A stretch of 15,357 bases of DNA from Fimbriimonadales bacterium (GTDB lineage: Bacteria; Armatimonadota; Fimbriimonadia; Fimbriimonadales; GBS-DC), in contig JAOAES010000215.1 in the NCBI GenBank assembly GCA_026416655.1, forward strand, positions 1-15,357, given 5' to 3'. Position 1 is the first letter of the stretch; the number at the start of each line of letters is the position of its first letter. A program made the translations under genes and the position numbers. The notes under the pieces were generated by a model. The model had not been told where the DNA came from, searched no databases, and saw nothing but the letters and a program-made list of their open reading frames with translations. Of the stretch, positions 1 through 6,736 are shown in pieces.

Positions 1-507
1 TTTGGACTGGGCTTCCACACGCTGTTGCTCCTCTTCTAAATAGACCACAATCCGCTCGTTATTGCGCCAGCGCATCAGGTAGAACTCGTCCTCGCCGTCG
101 AGCGCGACGTCCCCCACGAAGGTCACGGTTTGCTGCTGTCCGTCGTACAGCACGCGCTGGGCGGTTCCGTCCAGACGGCTGAGCGGCTTGGGACGGTCGT
201 AGCGGAAGTTGACCTGTCCTGACGCCTCCGCGCTGCGCACCACGAGCCGATTCTGCTCGTCGGGAGCAAGCGTCGCCTGCAGCTGCATGCAGGTCATTGT
301 GAAATACTGGTCGGGCGATTCCACGCGCACGGGCGCGCCGCGCCTGCCCTGAACCTGAATCTCCACTTGCTCGCCCTTGACCCGGCGTGTGGAGACCAGC
401 CGGTCGTAGTTGATTTTCACCTTGCCGAACTGAATTTGCCCGCCCTGCTGCGGCTGCGCGTGCAAACACACGCCCGTCAACACCAGAATCGCACTGAACC
501 AGCGCAT
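1..507 (-). CDS. Secreted OstA/LptA-like protein, partial (3' end beyond left edge)
   Basis: An open frame of 169 codons starts with ATG at 507 and leaves the window at position 1 without a stop, so only the N-terminal part is seen. The first 18 or so residues (MRWFSAILVLTGVCLHAQ) look like a signal peptide, so the product is probably exported. The rest is hydrophilic and beta-rich. It contains LDGTAQRVLYDGQQQTVTF followed by a GDVALDG segment, the 'G-A-x-x-Y-D ... V-x-F-x-G-x-V-x-L' pattern of the OstA/LptA fold, which in known members carries lipopolysaccharide between the inner and outer membranes. It is divergent from the lamin-tail gene across an 86 bp gap. A TACACT box lies 6 nt before the ATG and no Shine-Dalgarno is visible, so the mRNA may be leaderless. 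The coding call is firm. The family assignment is moderate, because the repeats are degenerate and the C-terminus is missing. Confidence 0.72.
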   Translation of the reverse strand, partial: MRWFSAILVLTGVCLHAQPQQGGQIQFGKVKINYDRLVSTRRVKGEQVEIQVQGRRGAPVRVESPDQYFTMTCMQLQATLAPDEQNRLVVRSAEASGQVNFRYDRPKPLSRLDGTAQRVLYDGQQQTVTFVGDVALDGEDEFYLMRWRNNERIVVYLEEEQQRVEAQSK

Positions 508-513
508 AACAAG

Positions 514-519
514 AGTGTA
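514..519 (-). promoter_or_regulatory. Candidate -10 box (TACACT) for the OstA-like gene
   Basis: On the minus strand TACACT matches TATAAT at 4 of 6 positions and is followed by CTTGTT and then the ATG at 507. A start site 6-7 nt downstream would fall on or next to the start codon, giving a leaderless message. No clear -35 hexamer is seen 16-18 bp upstream. The adjacent gene is divergent, so the promoter must lie in this short gap. Confidence 0.45.
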
Positions 520-535
520 CCTTCGCAAATGCGCA

Positions 536-544
536 TGGTATAAT
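536..544 (+). promoter_or_regulatory. Extended -10 promoter (TGGTATAAT) for the lamin-tail gene
   Basis: A perfect TATAAT at 539-544 is preceded by TG one base away, the extended -10 form that tolerates a poor -35 element; the sequence 17 bp upstream (TGTACC) is indeed poor. Transcription would begin near 551. This excludes an in-frame ATG at 546 as a start and leaves a leader of about 40 nt carrying the Shine-Dalgarno at 577-584. Confidence 0.65.
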
Positions 545-576
545 AGTGCGCAGCGAGCTACCCTCGCACACCGACG

Positions 577-584
577 AAAGGAGG
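577..584 (+). promoter_or_regulatory. Strong Shine-Dalgarno (AAAGGAGG) deciding the start of the lamin-tail gene
   Basis: AAAGGAGG lies 3 nt before an ATG at 588 and 9 nt before a second in-frame ATG at 594. The second spacing is the normal one, and translation from 594 gives a classic signal peptide start (MKRFFGLAL). Confidence 0.7.
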
Positions 585-593
585 CTTATGGCG

Positions 594-2120
594 ATGAAGC
601 GATTCTTCGGATTGGCTCTTACGCTTGCGATTGCAAGCGGCGTGGCGCTGGCGCAGCCGCGCGTGGTGATTAACGAAGTGCAATACGACGATTTGGGCAC
701 GGACGATCGCGAATTTGTCGAGTTGTACAACGCTGGTGATGCCCCCGCAAACATTACTGGCTGGAAACTGCTGGCGGGCGACCTCGCTACATACGCTGAC
801 AACAACCCCGACTATGTGATAGGCGACACGAATGGCGACAACATTCCCGATACGACAGTCATCCTCGCCCCTGGCGCGTTCTATGTAATCGGCACGAACA
901 CAGGACTTGTCCCAAATGTCAACCAGCAAGTTGGCGCGAATAACCTGTGGGAAAATGACAACGAATGGCTTGCGTTGGTGGATACGAACAATCAGGTGGT
1001 GGACGCCGTTGCCTATGAAGTATATCTTGGTCAAAATTTCCCCTCCGACGTCGTTGCCAATACGGGGGCTGGCATCTGGGGCGAGCTAACGGCGACGGAC
1101 GGGGGAGCAACGGACATCACCTTCCAGTCCTACGCCCGTTATCGCGACGGTCTGGACACCAACAATAACGCGCGCGACTTTCTACTGCTCCGCGCGACAC
1201 CGGGCGCGAGCAACAACGCACCCGCACCGCCCAGCTGTCGCATCTACTCCAACTTCGATGGACAAAATGTGGGCGACATGGTTCCCGACTGGACTGGTTC
1301 TTTCCGCAATCCGCGCGTGATTGACCCAACCCAGGTGGGTACCCCCGCTATCAACCCAAACGTGATTTCTGCGTCCCCGCAAGGCGGCAACGCGATGATT
1401 ATGTGGGACTGGACCGGGGGCGGCAATCAGGCATCCTTCAACTATCTTTACGAGAACAGCGCGGGATACGACCTGTTAGTATACTTAGACACTGCCCTGC
1501 GCAATAACCCGCCCGCCGATCACGAAGCGTGGGCGATTGGCGTGCTCGGTACAACAGACACTTACTTCCGCATGCCTTATCGCGTTACAGGCTCCGCCGC
1601 CACAAGCGCGTGTGGGATTACAGGAGTTGCATGGGTATTCTACCGTGATAACAATGTGGCAAGACTGGAACTTGTTGATGCTGGCGACGGCGGCGACAGC
1701 GTTCCGAACTCCACCGCAGCGCGCCGATGGCGAGTTATTCAGAGCATCAACCTCACTTCGTACAATTCAGGCTGGTATCGGCTTTCGCTTTCGGTGCGCA
1801 ACGGTATCATCAAAGCAAAGTTCGATAACATCAGCGTCTGCGATTCCACCACCCAGCGCGCAGGGAATGTCTACATCGGCTATCGCGAGTTCATCGTAAA
1901 TAACGCAACTACTCGCCCGCCGACAGTGGACGATATGACCATCTTCGTACCGATAGAAGGCGATGTAAACAACGATGGAATCGTCGACGACGCTGACCTA
2001 CTTGCTGTGCTATTTGACTTTGGCAATTCGGGTTGCAGCGACGCTGATGTCAACGGCGACAACATCGTCGACGACGCCGACCTGCTGATTGTGCTGTTCA
2101 ACTTCGGGCAAGGCTGCTGA
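594..2120 (+). CDS. Exported lamin-tail domain protein with C-terminal dockerin-like EF-hand repeats
   Basis: An exported protein of 508 residues from ATG 594 (510 from ATG 588). Residues 1-21 form a signal peptide ending in GVALAQ. A lamin-tail (LTD) beta-sandwich follows at about 22-165 (VVINEVQYDD, EFVELYN, GWKLL, a Gly/Asn/Asp-rich turn region, then WLALVD and VVDAVAYE). The middle, about 210-445, starts CRIYSNFDGQ, is rich in aromatic residues, and could be a LamG-like jelly roll that binds carbohydrate or surface polymer. The C-terminus has two calcium-loop repeats, DVNNDGIVDDADLLAVLF and DVNGDNIVDDADLLIVLF, 28 residues apart, each followed by an FG turn. These are dockerin type I-like EF-hands. 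Lamin-tail domains in bacteria are usually extracellular and often accompany nucleases or adhesins, but no catalytic motif is visible here. It probably forms its own transcription unit. A surface or structural role is inference. Confidence 0.88.
   Translation: MKRFFGLALTLAIASGVALAQPRVVINEVQYDDLGTDDREFVELYNAGDAPANITGWKLLAGDLATYADNNPDYVIGDTNGDNIPDTTVILAPGAFYVIGTNTGLVPNVNQQVGANNLWENDNEWLALVDTNNQVVDAVAYEVYLGQNFPSDVVANTGAGIWGELTATDGGATDITFQSYARYRDGLDTNNNARDFLLLRATPGASNNAPAPPSCRIYSNFDGQNVGDMVPDWTGSFRNPRVIDPTQVGTPAINPNVISASPQGGNAMIMWDWTGGGNQASFNYLYENSAGYDLLVYLDTALRNNPPADHEAWAIGVLGTTDTYFRMPYRVTGSAATSACGITGVAWVFYRDNNVARLELVDAGDGGDSVPNSTAARRWRVIQSINLTSYNSGWYRLSLSVRNGIIKAKFDNISVCDSTTQRAGNVYIGYREFIVNNATTRPPTVDDMTIFVPIEGDVNNDGIVDDADLLAVLFDFGNSGCSDADVNGDNIVDDADLLIVLFNFGQGC
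1962..2108 (+). repeat. Two dockerin-like calcium-binding repeats (coding)
   Basis: Two copies of a 21-codon unit begin at 1962 and 2046, 84 bp apart. Each encodes a 12-residue EF-hand loop (D-x-N-x-D/N-x-I-V-D-D-A-D) followed by LL-x-VLF-x-FG. The DNA copies are similar but not identical (both contain ATCGTCGACGACGC), which suggests an old duplication kept by selection. Loop positions 1, 3, 5, 9 and 12 carry Asp or Asn, as calcium binding needs. Confidence 0.75.
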
Positions 2121-2280
2121 TTGCCTGAAACTATGTCCCCCTCTCCCAAGGCGTGGGGGAGGGGGAGTCCTGATAAGGGTACACAGAGTGGGTTCAAAAC
2201 AGACCCGCGTCCGAAGCGGGGGGACGCCGCTTTCAATTGCCCCCTAATCGTCGGGTATCATATCCTCGTAGAGGTTCGCT
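2121..2280. other. Intergenic region with two GC-rich hairpins
   Basis: This 160 bp gap separates the lamin-tail gene from the permease gene. A hairpin pairs a C-rich arm (2137-2147, CCCCCTCTCCC) with a G-rich arm (2157-2166). It lies 17 bp after the stop codon and may end transcription, although no T-run follows. A second stem at 2204-2208/2216-2220 (CCCGC/GCGGG) can refold as GCGTCC/GGACGC (2207-2212/2222-2227). A TATCAT box at 2256-2261 and an AGAGG at 2270-2274 precede the permease ATG. I see no small ORF worth calling. Confidence 0.5.
2137..2166 (+). terminator. Possible GC-rich hairpin terminator after the lamin-tail gene
   Basis: CCCCCTCTCCC pairs imperfectly with the G-rich run at 2157-2166, with one G-T pair. 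It sits just downstream of the stop codon at 2120. There is no T-tract, so it may be a dispersed palindromic repeat or an RNA-stability hairpin instead of a true intrinsic terminator. Confidence 0.35.
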
Positions 2281-3423
2281 ATGCCCCGACGACACCCGTT
2301 ATCGCCCATCTTGTTTCTAACGCGCAATCCAGGGCGCAGCCTGCCGCTGATGCTGGTGTTGGCGCTGGCTGTGCTGACGATTGCCAGCGTCGTCGCGCTG
2401 CTGAACTCCATCGACCGTACCATCCTCAAAATCTACGACTATAACCGCTACTTCGCGGCGATAACCCCGCGCGGCTCCAATAAACTCAAACCTGAGCTGG
2501 TCGAGCGGATTCGCAATGCCCCCTATTACGCCACCTCCTACGAGACAGTGGTCTGCTTTATGAACGCCGAGACCATCGTGGGCAAGATGCCGTTCGTGAT
2601 TTTTGGGCTGGAGCAGGAGCAGATGCCGTCGCTGGCGGCGCGGTGTCGGCTGACGCTCCGCGCGGGGCGCTACCCCCAGCCGGGCGAAGCGGGCGTTGCC
2701 CTCTCAGAGCCGCTGATGCGCAACAAAAACCTCAAACTTGGCGATGTGGTACTGTCGCCGTTCCTGCCCGACCAGTACGCGCCCGTACCTGTGCGGGTGG
2801 TGGGCGTGCTGGAGGGCGATACATGGCTCGCGCTCGGCTCGCTGGAGTTTATTCGCGACAACTTCTTTCCTCCGACGCGCAACCTGCTGATTTTCGCCAC
2901 CGAGCCGCGCTATCAGCCCCGCCTCGACGCCTGGCTCCGCGAGCAGCTCAAAGGCGAGCAGGCGCGCGTGTGGACCTACGCCGAGCTGCAAGAAGAGACT
3001 CATCGCGCGTTCAAAAACCTCTATTTCATCACGGGGATTGTGGTGGTGGTCGTGGCGGTGATGCTCGCGACGATGACGGGGCTGCTGGCGAACATCTATT
3101 TTCAGCAGCGACTGGTGGAGTTCGGATTGTTGCAGGCGATTGGCTTCACGCGGCGGGGGCTGCTGATGCGCGTCTCGCTGGAGACGATTACGGTGGTTGC
3201 GCTGGGATGGGCGCTGGGGGTGCTGAGCGCGATGGGGGTGTTACTCTGGGCGAAAACGCGCATTATGGAGCCGCGCGGGCTGTATATCGAACCGTTCGAC
3301 CCGATTGCCTATCAATACACGCTGCCTGTACCGCTGATGGTGTTAGCGTTCGCGCTGTTTACGATTGGCTGGCGGCTGCGTACATTTGACCCCGTCGCGA
3401 TTGTGGAGCGGCGGATTGTCTAA
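2281..3423 (+). CDS. FtsX/MacB-type ABC transporter permease
   Basis: A 380-residue inner-membrane protein with the FtsX/MacB layout. TM1 is at about 20-42 (LPLMLVLALAVLTIASVVALL). A large extracytoplasmic domain spans about 45-240. Three more TM segments lie near 247-272, 293-318 and 348-368. The hallmark QQRLVEFGLLQAIGFTRRGLL after TM2 matches the cytoplasmic 'E-x-G-x-L-x-A-x-G' coupling helix that contacts the ATPase in this family. Such permeases export lipoproteins or peptides, or transmit force to cell-wall enzymes, always with an ABC ATPase. No ATPase gene lies next to it here, so the partner must be encoded elsewhere. The start ATG follows AGAGG by 6 nt. The stop overlaps the stop of the convergent VanW gene by 4 bp (CTAA at 3420-3423). 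Confidence 0.87.
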   Translation: MPRRHPLSPILFLTRNPGRSLPLMLVLALAVLTIASVVALLNSIDRTILKIYDYNRYFAAITPRGSNKLKPELVERIRNAPYYATSYETVVCFMNAETIVGKMPFVIFGLEQEQMPSLAARCRLTLRAGRYPQPGEAGVALSEPLMRNKNLKLGDVVLSPFLPDQYAPVPVRVVGVLEGDTWLALGSLEFIRDNFFPPTRNLLIFATEPRYQPRLDAWLREQLKGEQARVWTYAELQEETHRAFKNLYFITGIVVVVVAVMLATMTGLLANIYFQQRLVEFGLLQAIGFTRRGLLMRVSLETITVVALGWALGVLSAMGVLLWAKTRIMEPRGLYIEPFDPIAYQYTLPVPLMVLAFALFTIGWRLRTFDPVAIVERRIV

Positions 3424-4781
3424 TCGCCTCCTTCGCCCGTGCGCGCAGGGAGGACGGCTGGCTGCGTCAGTTTGCTCCCCACTGCAATCACGCGCGGCTG
3501 CGCCCGATAGACGCTGGTCGCCACACGCTCGCGCTTGACCAGTAAACCGTTCTCGTACACCTCACGCCAGAGGACAACCCGCACCCCTGCCGAACCTTTT
3601 TTCAGCACGCGCTCCTGACCCTCAGGCAGCGTCGGGTCGGGCACGCGCTGCACAGGGGGCGACGGCAACGGGGTACGCTCCGTTTTCAGCACCACGCGCC
3701 GCTGTGGCGCTGGCGAGCCCAGAATGCGCACCGTCAACGAGGAACGCCCCATCGACGCGGAAATCGCAATCGGGTGGTCAAAGGGGTTCTCGATGACCAG
3801 ATCGATACCTGTATCGGTGACGGTGGCGTCGCGTCCAAGCGGCACATAGTCGATGGGGATGGAGTGGTTAGCGCGGCGCACAATCTTCAAATCGCCCAGC
3901 AGCGCGGCGTTGAACAGGGTGGAGGAGGCCTGACAGATACCTCCACCAATCCCTAAGCGCTTCTCGCCTCGAATAATCACGGGCGCGGGGCGGAACCCCT
4001 GCCGAAGCGTGCGCTTGCCGACGGTTTGGTTGTACGAGAGCCGCTCGCCGGGCAGCAGCACACGCCCGTCTAACGCCTGCGCCGCCAGCCGAATGTTGTG
4101 GTTGCGCTGCACCTGATAGCCGGGAAAACGGGTCGTGTAGCTCGCGACGATGCCTGTTATCGCGCGGAGCTGGTCGGATGTGATTCGGGGCGGAGTCGTC
4201 TGCATCGCCAGCGGGAAGGCGATATACGCAGCGGGTAGCTCTTGCAGGGCGTTGAGCAGGTTGCGATAACTGGCGTCGGGGTTCAGTGCCCAGCCGTCCT
4301 GTGCGGGCAAGATCTCCACCTGCCCGTTCGTGAAGCGCACGCGGGCATCCTGAGGCGGGCGTTCCAGCGAGCGGAACTGGCTCAGTTGCGCGTGGAACAG
4401 TTCAGGGAGGGTCGCCCAGTGGAGTTGGGTTTGGAGGCGGGGCTTGCCGAATATCCGCTCCCAGAGAGGGACGCGCGCCCATGCGTCAAGAATTGCTTGA
4501 TGGGTGGTGGCGACATCGAGTTCCACGCCCCACTCTTTGAGCTTGGTACGGCGCGCGGGCAACTGTTCGACGATGACGGGCTGTTCGGCAAGGATAGCGC
4601 GCAGGTGTTGCAGGTGCTGAAGCAGCTTACTGGGGCGTACGCCCGCGAGAGAGTAGCCCGCCAGTTGCGCTCCGCTGGGGAGCGGCGCGTCGCGGCTTGT
4701 GATCCAGAGCAGCGCGCCCGCGCCCAAGCCCAGCAACCCCACCGCGCTGAGCAGCGTCGCGCCAATCCAACGGCGATGCAT
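3420..4781 (-). CDS. VanW family protein with PG-binding-4-like and G5 domains
   Basis: A 453-residue envelope protein. Residues 6-26 form an N-terminal signal anchor (ATLLSAVGLLGLGAGALLWI). Residues about 40-190 resemble the putative peptidoglycan-binding domain 4 found before VanW. The VanW domain is at about 215-345, with the signature LGIGGGICQASSTLFNAAL and RANHSIPIDYVPLGRDAT. A G5-like domain at about 358-437 (RVLKKGSAGVRVVLWREVYENG and so on) may bind cell-wall sugars. The architecture is that of YoaR/VanW proteins, whose biochemical role is unsettled; several occur with glycopeptide resistance clusters, but nothing else here suggests resistance. No Shine-Dalgarno is present. A TGGTATAAT box ends 9 nt before the ATG, so the message is probably leaderless and separate from the flotillin gene upstream. 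Confidence 0.88.
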   Translation of the reverse strand: MHRRWIGATLLSAVGLLGLGAGALLWITSRDAPLPSGAQLAGYSLAGVRPSKLLQHLQHLRAILAEQPVIVEQLPARRTKLKEWGVELDVATTHQAILDAWARVPLWERIFGKPRLQTQLHWATLPELFHAQLSQFRSLERPPQDARVRFTNGQVEILPAQDGWALNPDASYRNLLNALQELPAAYIAFPLAMQTTPPRITSDQLRAITGIVASYTTRFPGYQVQRNHNIRLAAQALDGRVLLPGERLSYNQTVGKRTLRQGFRPAPVIIRGEKRLGIGGGICQASSTLFNAALLGDLKIVRRANHSIPIDYVPLGRDATVTDTGIDLVIENPFDHPIAISASMGRSSLTVRILGSPAPQRRVVLKTERTPLPSPPVQRVPDPTLPEGQERVLKKGSAGVRVVLWREVYENGLLVKRERVATSVYRAQPRVIAVGSKLTQPAVLPARTGEGGD

Positions 4782-4790
4782 CGCAGGGGA

Positions 4791-4799
4791 ATTATACCA
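4791..4799 (-). promoter_or_regulatory. Extended -10 promoter (TGGTATAAT) for the VanW gene
   Basis: On the minus strand TTGGTATAAT contains a perfect TATAAT (4796-4791) with the upstream TG of an extended -10. The ATG at 4781 lies 9 nt beyond the box, so initiation would leave a leader of only 2-3 nt. It is the same 9-mer as the promoter at 536-544. Confidence 0.6.
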
Positions 4800-4832
4800 A
4801 TCGTCAAGGCAAACGCCGTAATGCCGTCGGCG

Positions 4833-4876
4833 GGGACGCCGACGCTACGACGCGCTCTGCGTAGCGTCGGCGTCCC
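4833..4876. repeat. Perfect 17-bp inverted repeat between flotillin and VanW genes
   Basis: GGGACGCCGACGCTACG (4833-4849) and its exact reverse complement (4860-4876) flank a 10 nt loop. Weaker pairing extends outward (GTCGGCG on the left, GTCGAC on the right). It sits 25 bp after the flotillin stop and 52 bp before the VanW start, both on the minus strand. It may act as a terminator or stability hairpin, though no T-run follows on either strand. A related string (GGGGACGCCG) occurs at 2220-2229, which hints at a dispersed palindromic element. Confidence 0.75.
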
Positions 4877-4900
4877 GTCGACGATTTCCGAGGTGCTCCG

Positions 4901-6733
4901 TCACTCCGCTTTCGTCTCCGTGCTTTGTGCCGCGTCAGCCTGAGACTGCATGCGCACTGCGCCCATGCGCTGCGCGATGCTCATCAACTGCTGCGCCATC
5001 TCGCCGAGTTTGCCGTTGCCATCGCCGAGCGCTTGCAGCCCCGACAGCGCGCCGTCGATCGCCATGCCCAGCCCCAGTCCTTTAGCGTACTGCTCGGTCA
5101 TGCGGGCGAGCGTCTCGGGGTCGCCGAAGATGTTCATATTGCCGCGGCTCATGAACTCGCCGATAGCGCGCGCGAGCTCGACCTGCACATCGCGCTGCGC
5201 CTCGATGCGGAACTTTTCGATCTCGAACTTCAGCGCGGCTTCGCTGTAGGTCTGGCGGTACTCCAGCGCCTGACGCTCCACCTCCACGCGGGCGCGTTCG
5301 ATTTCGACCTGCTCGCGGGCGATGTTCACATCGACCATCTTCACGGCGGTCTCGCCCTGCGCCTGCAGTTCGCGGGCTTTGGCTTCGGCTTGGGCGCGGG
5401 TGAGCGTCGCCTGCGCCTCCAGCTCGGCAGCTTGCTTCTGCGCTTCGGCTTTCTTCACCTCGGCGAACGCCGCCACCTGCACATCGGTCTCGCGCTTGAT
5501 GCGCTCTTGCTCAATCTGCTGTTTGGCAGCGATAAGTTTTGCTTGCGCCTCGCGTTCAGCGGCGGCGAGCTGCTCGACGGTGATGATTTGCTGTTTTGCG
5601 CGTTCACGCTCGGCTTGGGCTTCCAGCGCCTGCTTTTCGGCGTCGGCGCGTTCGCGCTCGGCTTGCGCGACGGCGATTTCCTTCTCGCGCTGCGCCAGCT
5701 CCACCGCCTTCTCACGGTCGATGTCGGTCTTCTGCAGCTCCTGTTGCTTGAGCAGTAGCAGGCGGTCGCGCTCGATCGCTGCCACGCGCACGGCTTGCTC
5801 TTGCTGTATCTGTGCCTCCTGCACCTGTCGCTGCTGCTCGATTTTGTAGGTGTCCGCCTCGCGCTGTTTCTCTGCCTGAACTTTGGCGATTTCGGCTTGC
5901 TGGGCGGCTTCGGCTTCGGCGCGTTGACGCTCCAGCTCCAGAATCTCCTTCTGGGTCTCCACATTTTTGAGCGTGATTTCGCGCCGCGCCTCCTGTTCCA
6001 GGCGGTTGCGCTCCACCAACGCGGCTTGCGTAATCTCGGGAATCTTTCGCTTGCCCTGCGCGCCGAAGATGTTATTGTCCGAGAGCAGTTCCTGCGAGGT
6101 CTGGTCAAGACGCGAAATCGTCACCGACTCCAGCGTCAGCCCGTTCTGTTCGAGGTCGGTGCGCACGAGTTGTTGCACGCCGCTGGCGAAGGCGTCGCGC
6201 TGGGCGTGTATCTCCACGAGGTCTTTCGTCGCCGCCACGCTGCGCAGCGCGGAAACGAGCTTTTCAAACACCAGTTGCGAAACCGACTGCGCGTTCACCG
6301 ACTTGTCGCCCAGTGAGCGCGCGGCGTTCAAAATCGCGTCCACTTCAGGCTGAACCTTGATGTAGAACTCGGCTTTCACATCCACGCGCAGGTTGTCGCG
6401 GGTAATCAGCGCGTCGGGTCCCTTGCGCTCCACTTCGAGCTTCATGGTCTCCAGCGACACGGGCACGAGGGTATGCAGGTACGGGAACACCAGCGCGCCG
6501 CTGTCCAGCACGACTCGGCGTCCCCCAAAGCCCGTGCGCACATACGCCATGTTCGCCGACGGGCGCACATAGAATTTGGAGATCATCAGGAACACGAACC
6601 CAATGACCAGCAGCACGGCGCCGATCGCGGCGGAGACAATCTGCTGGATGGGACCCCAGGCTGGAATAAAGTTGCCCCCAAATCCCGCCAGCAGCATCAG
6701 CGCCAAGCCAATCAGGATGAACCAGCTGTGCAT
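4901..6733 (-). CDS. Flotillin (SPFH domain, YqiK/FloT type)
   Basis: A 610-residue membrane scaffold. Two hydrophobic segments lie at about 3-20 and 32-52. The SPFH/band 7 domain is at about 60-230 (DSGALVFPYLHTLVPVSLET, then TRDNLRVDVKAEFYIKVQPE). A very long charged coiled coil runs from about 235 to 520, rich in Glu, Gln, Arg and Ala, with repeated AEAxAQ and AERERA motifs. A Gly/Met-rich tail (LGLGMAIDGALSGLQALG) ends the protein. Flotillins oligomerise in membrane microdomains and affect signalling, secretion and membrane fluidity. The gene starts 3 bp after nfeD, with GGAGGT inside the end of nfeD and 6 nt spacing, so the two are very likely cotranscribed and probably translationally coupled. 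Long open frames on the opposite strand arise from the coiled-coil codon bias and are not genes. Confidence 0.95.
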   Translation of the reverse strand: MHSWFILIGLALMLLAGFGGNFIPAWGPIQQIVSAAIGAVLLVIGFVFLMISKFYVRPSANMAYVRTGFGGRRVVLDSGALVFPYLHTLVPVSLETMKLEVERKGPDALITRDNLRVDVKAEFYIKVQPEVDAILNAARSLGDKSVNAQSVSQLVFEKLVSALRSVAATKDLVEIHAQRDAFASGVQQLVRTDLEQNGLTLESVTISRLDQTSQELLSDNNIFGAQGKRKIPEITQAALVERNRLEQEARREITLKNVETQKEILELERQRAEAEAAQQAEIAKVQAEKQREADTYKIEQQRQVQEAQIQQEQAVRVAAIERDRLLLLKQQELQKTDIDREKAVELAQREKEIAVAQAERERADAEKQALEAQAERERAKQQIITVEQLAAAEREAQAKLIAAKQQIEQERIKRETDVQVAAFAEVKKAEAQKQAAELEAQATLTRAQAEAKARELQAQGETAVKMVDVNIAREQVEIERARVEVERQALEYRQTYSEAALKFEIEKFRIEAQRDVQVELARAIGEFMSRGNMNIFGDPETLARMTEQYAKGLGLGMAIDGALSGLQALGDGNGKLGEMAQQLMSIAQRMGAVRMQSQADAAQSTETKAE

Positions 6734-6736
6734 CGC

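Noticed and set aside
546..593. Upstream ATG at 546 as start of the lamin-tail gene
   Set aside because: The TATAAT at 539-544 would put transcription start after this ATG, and a strong Shine-Dalgarno lies at 577-584.
59..805. 248-codon minus-strand frame across the left gene and lamin-tail gene
   Set aside because: It is a shadow: it overlaps the real minus-strand OstA-like frame in another phase and the lamin-tail gene on the opposite strand. Its translation is low-complexity Ala/Arg/Gly.
2643..3389. 248-codon plus-strand frame inside the FtsX-like gene
   Set aside because: Alternative-phase shadow with Arg/Ala-rich translation; the other phase has a clear FtsX domain.
3420..4781. VanW gene as part of a vancomycin resistance cluster
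   Set aside because: No vanH/A/X, vanR/S or ligase gene is nearby; VanW domains are common in envelope proteins unrelated to resistance.
4925..5849. Long plus-strand frames opposite the flotillin gene
   Set aside because: They mirror the Glu/Gln/Ala-rich coiled coil of flotillin (Leu/Arg- or Ser/Cys-rich translations) and match no protein family.
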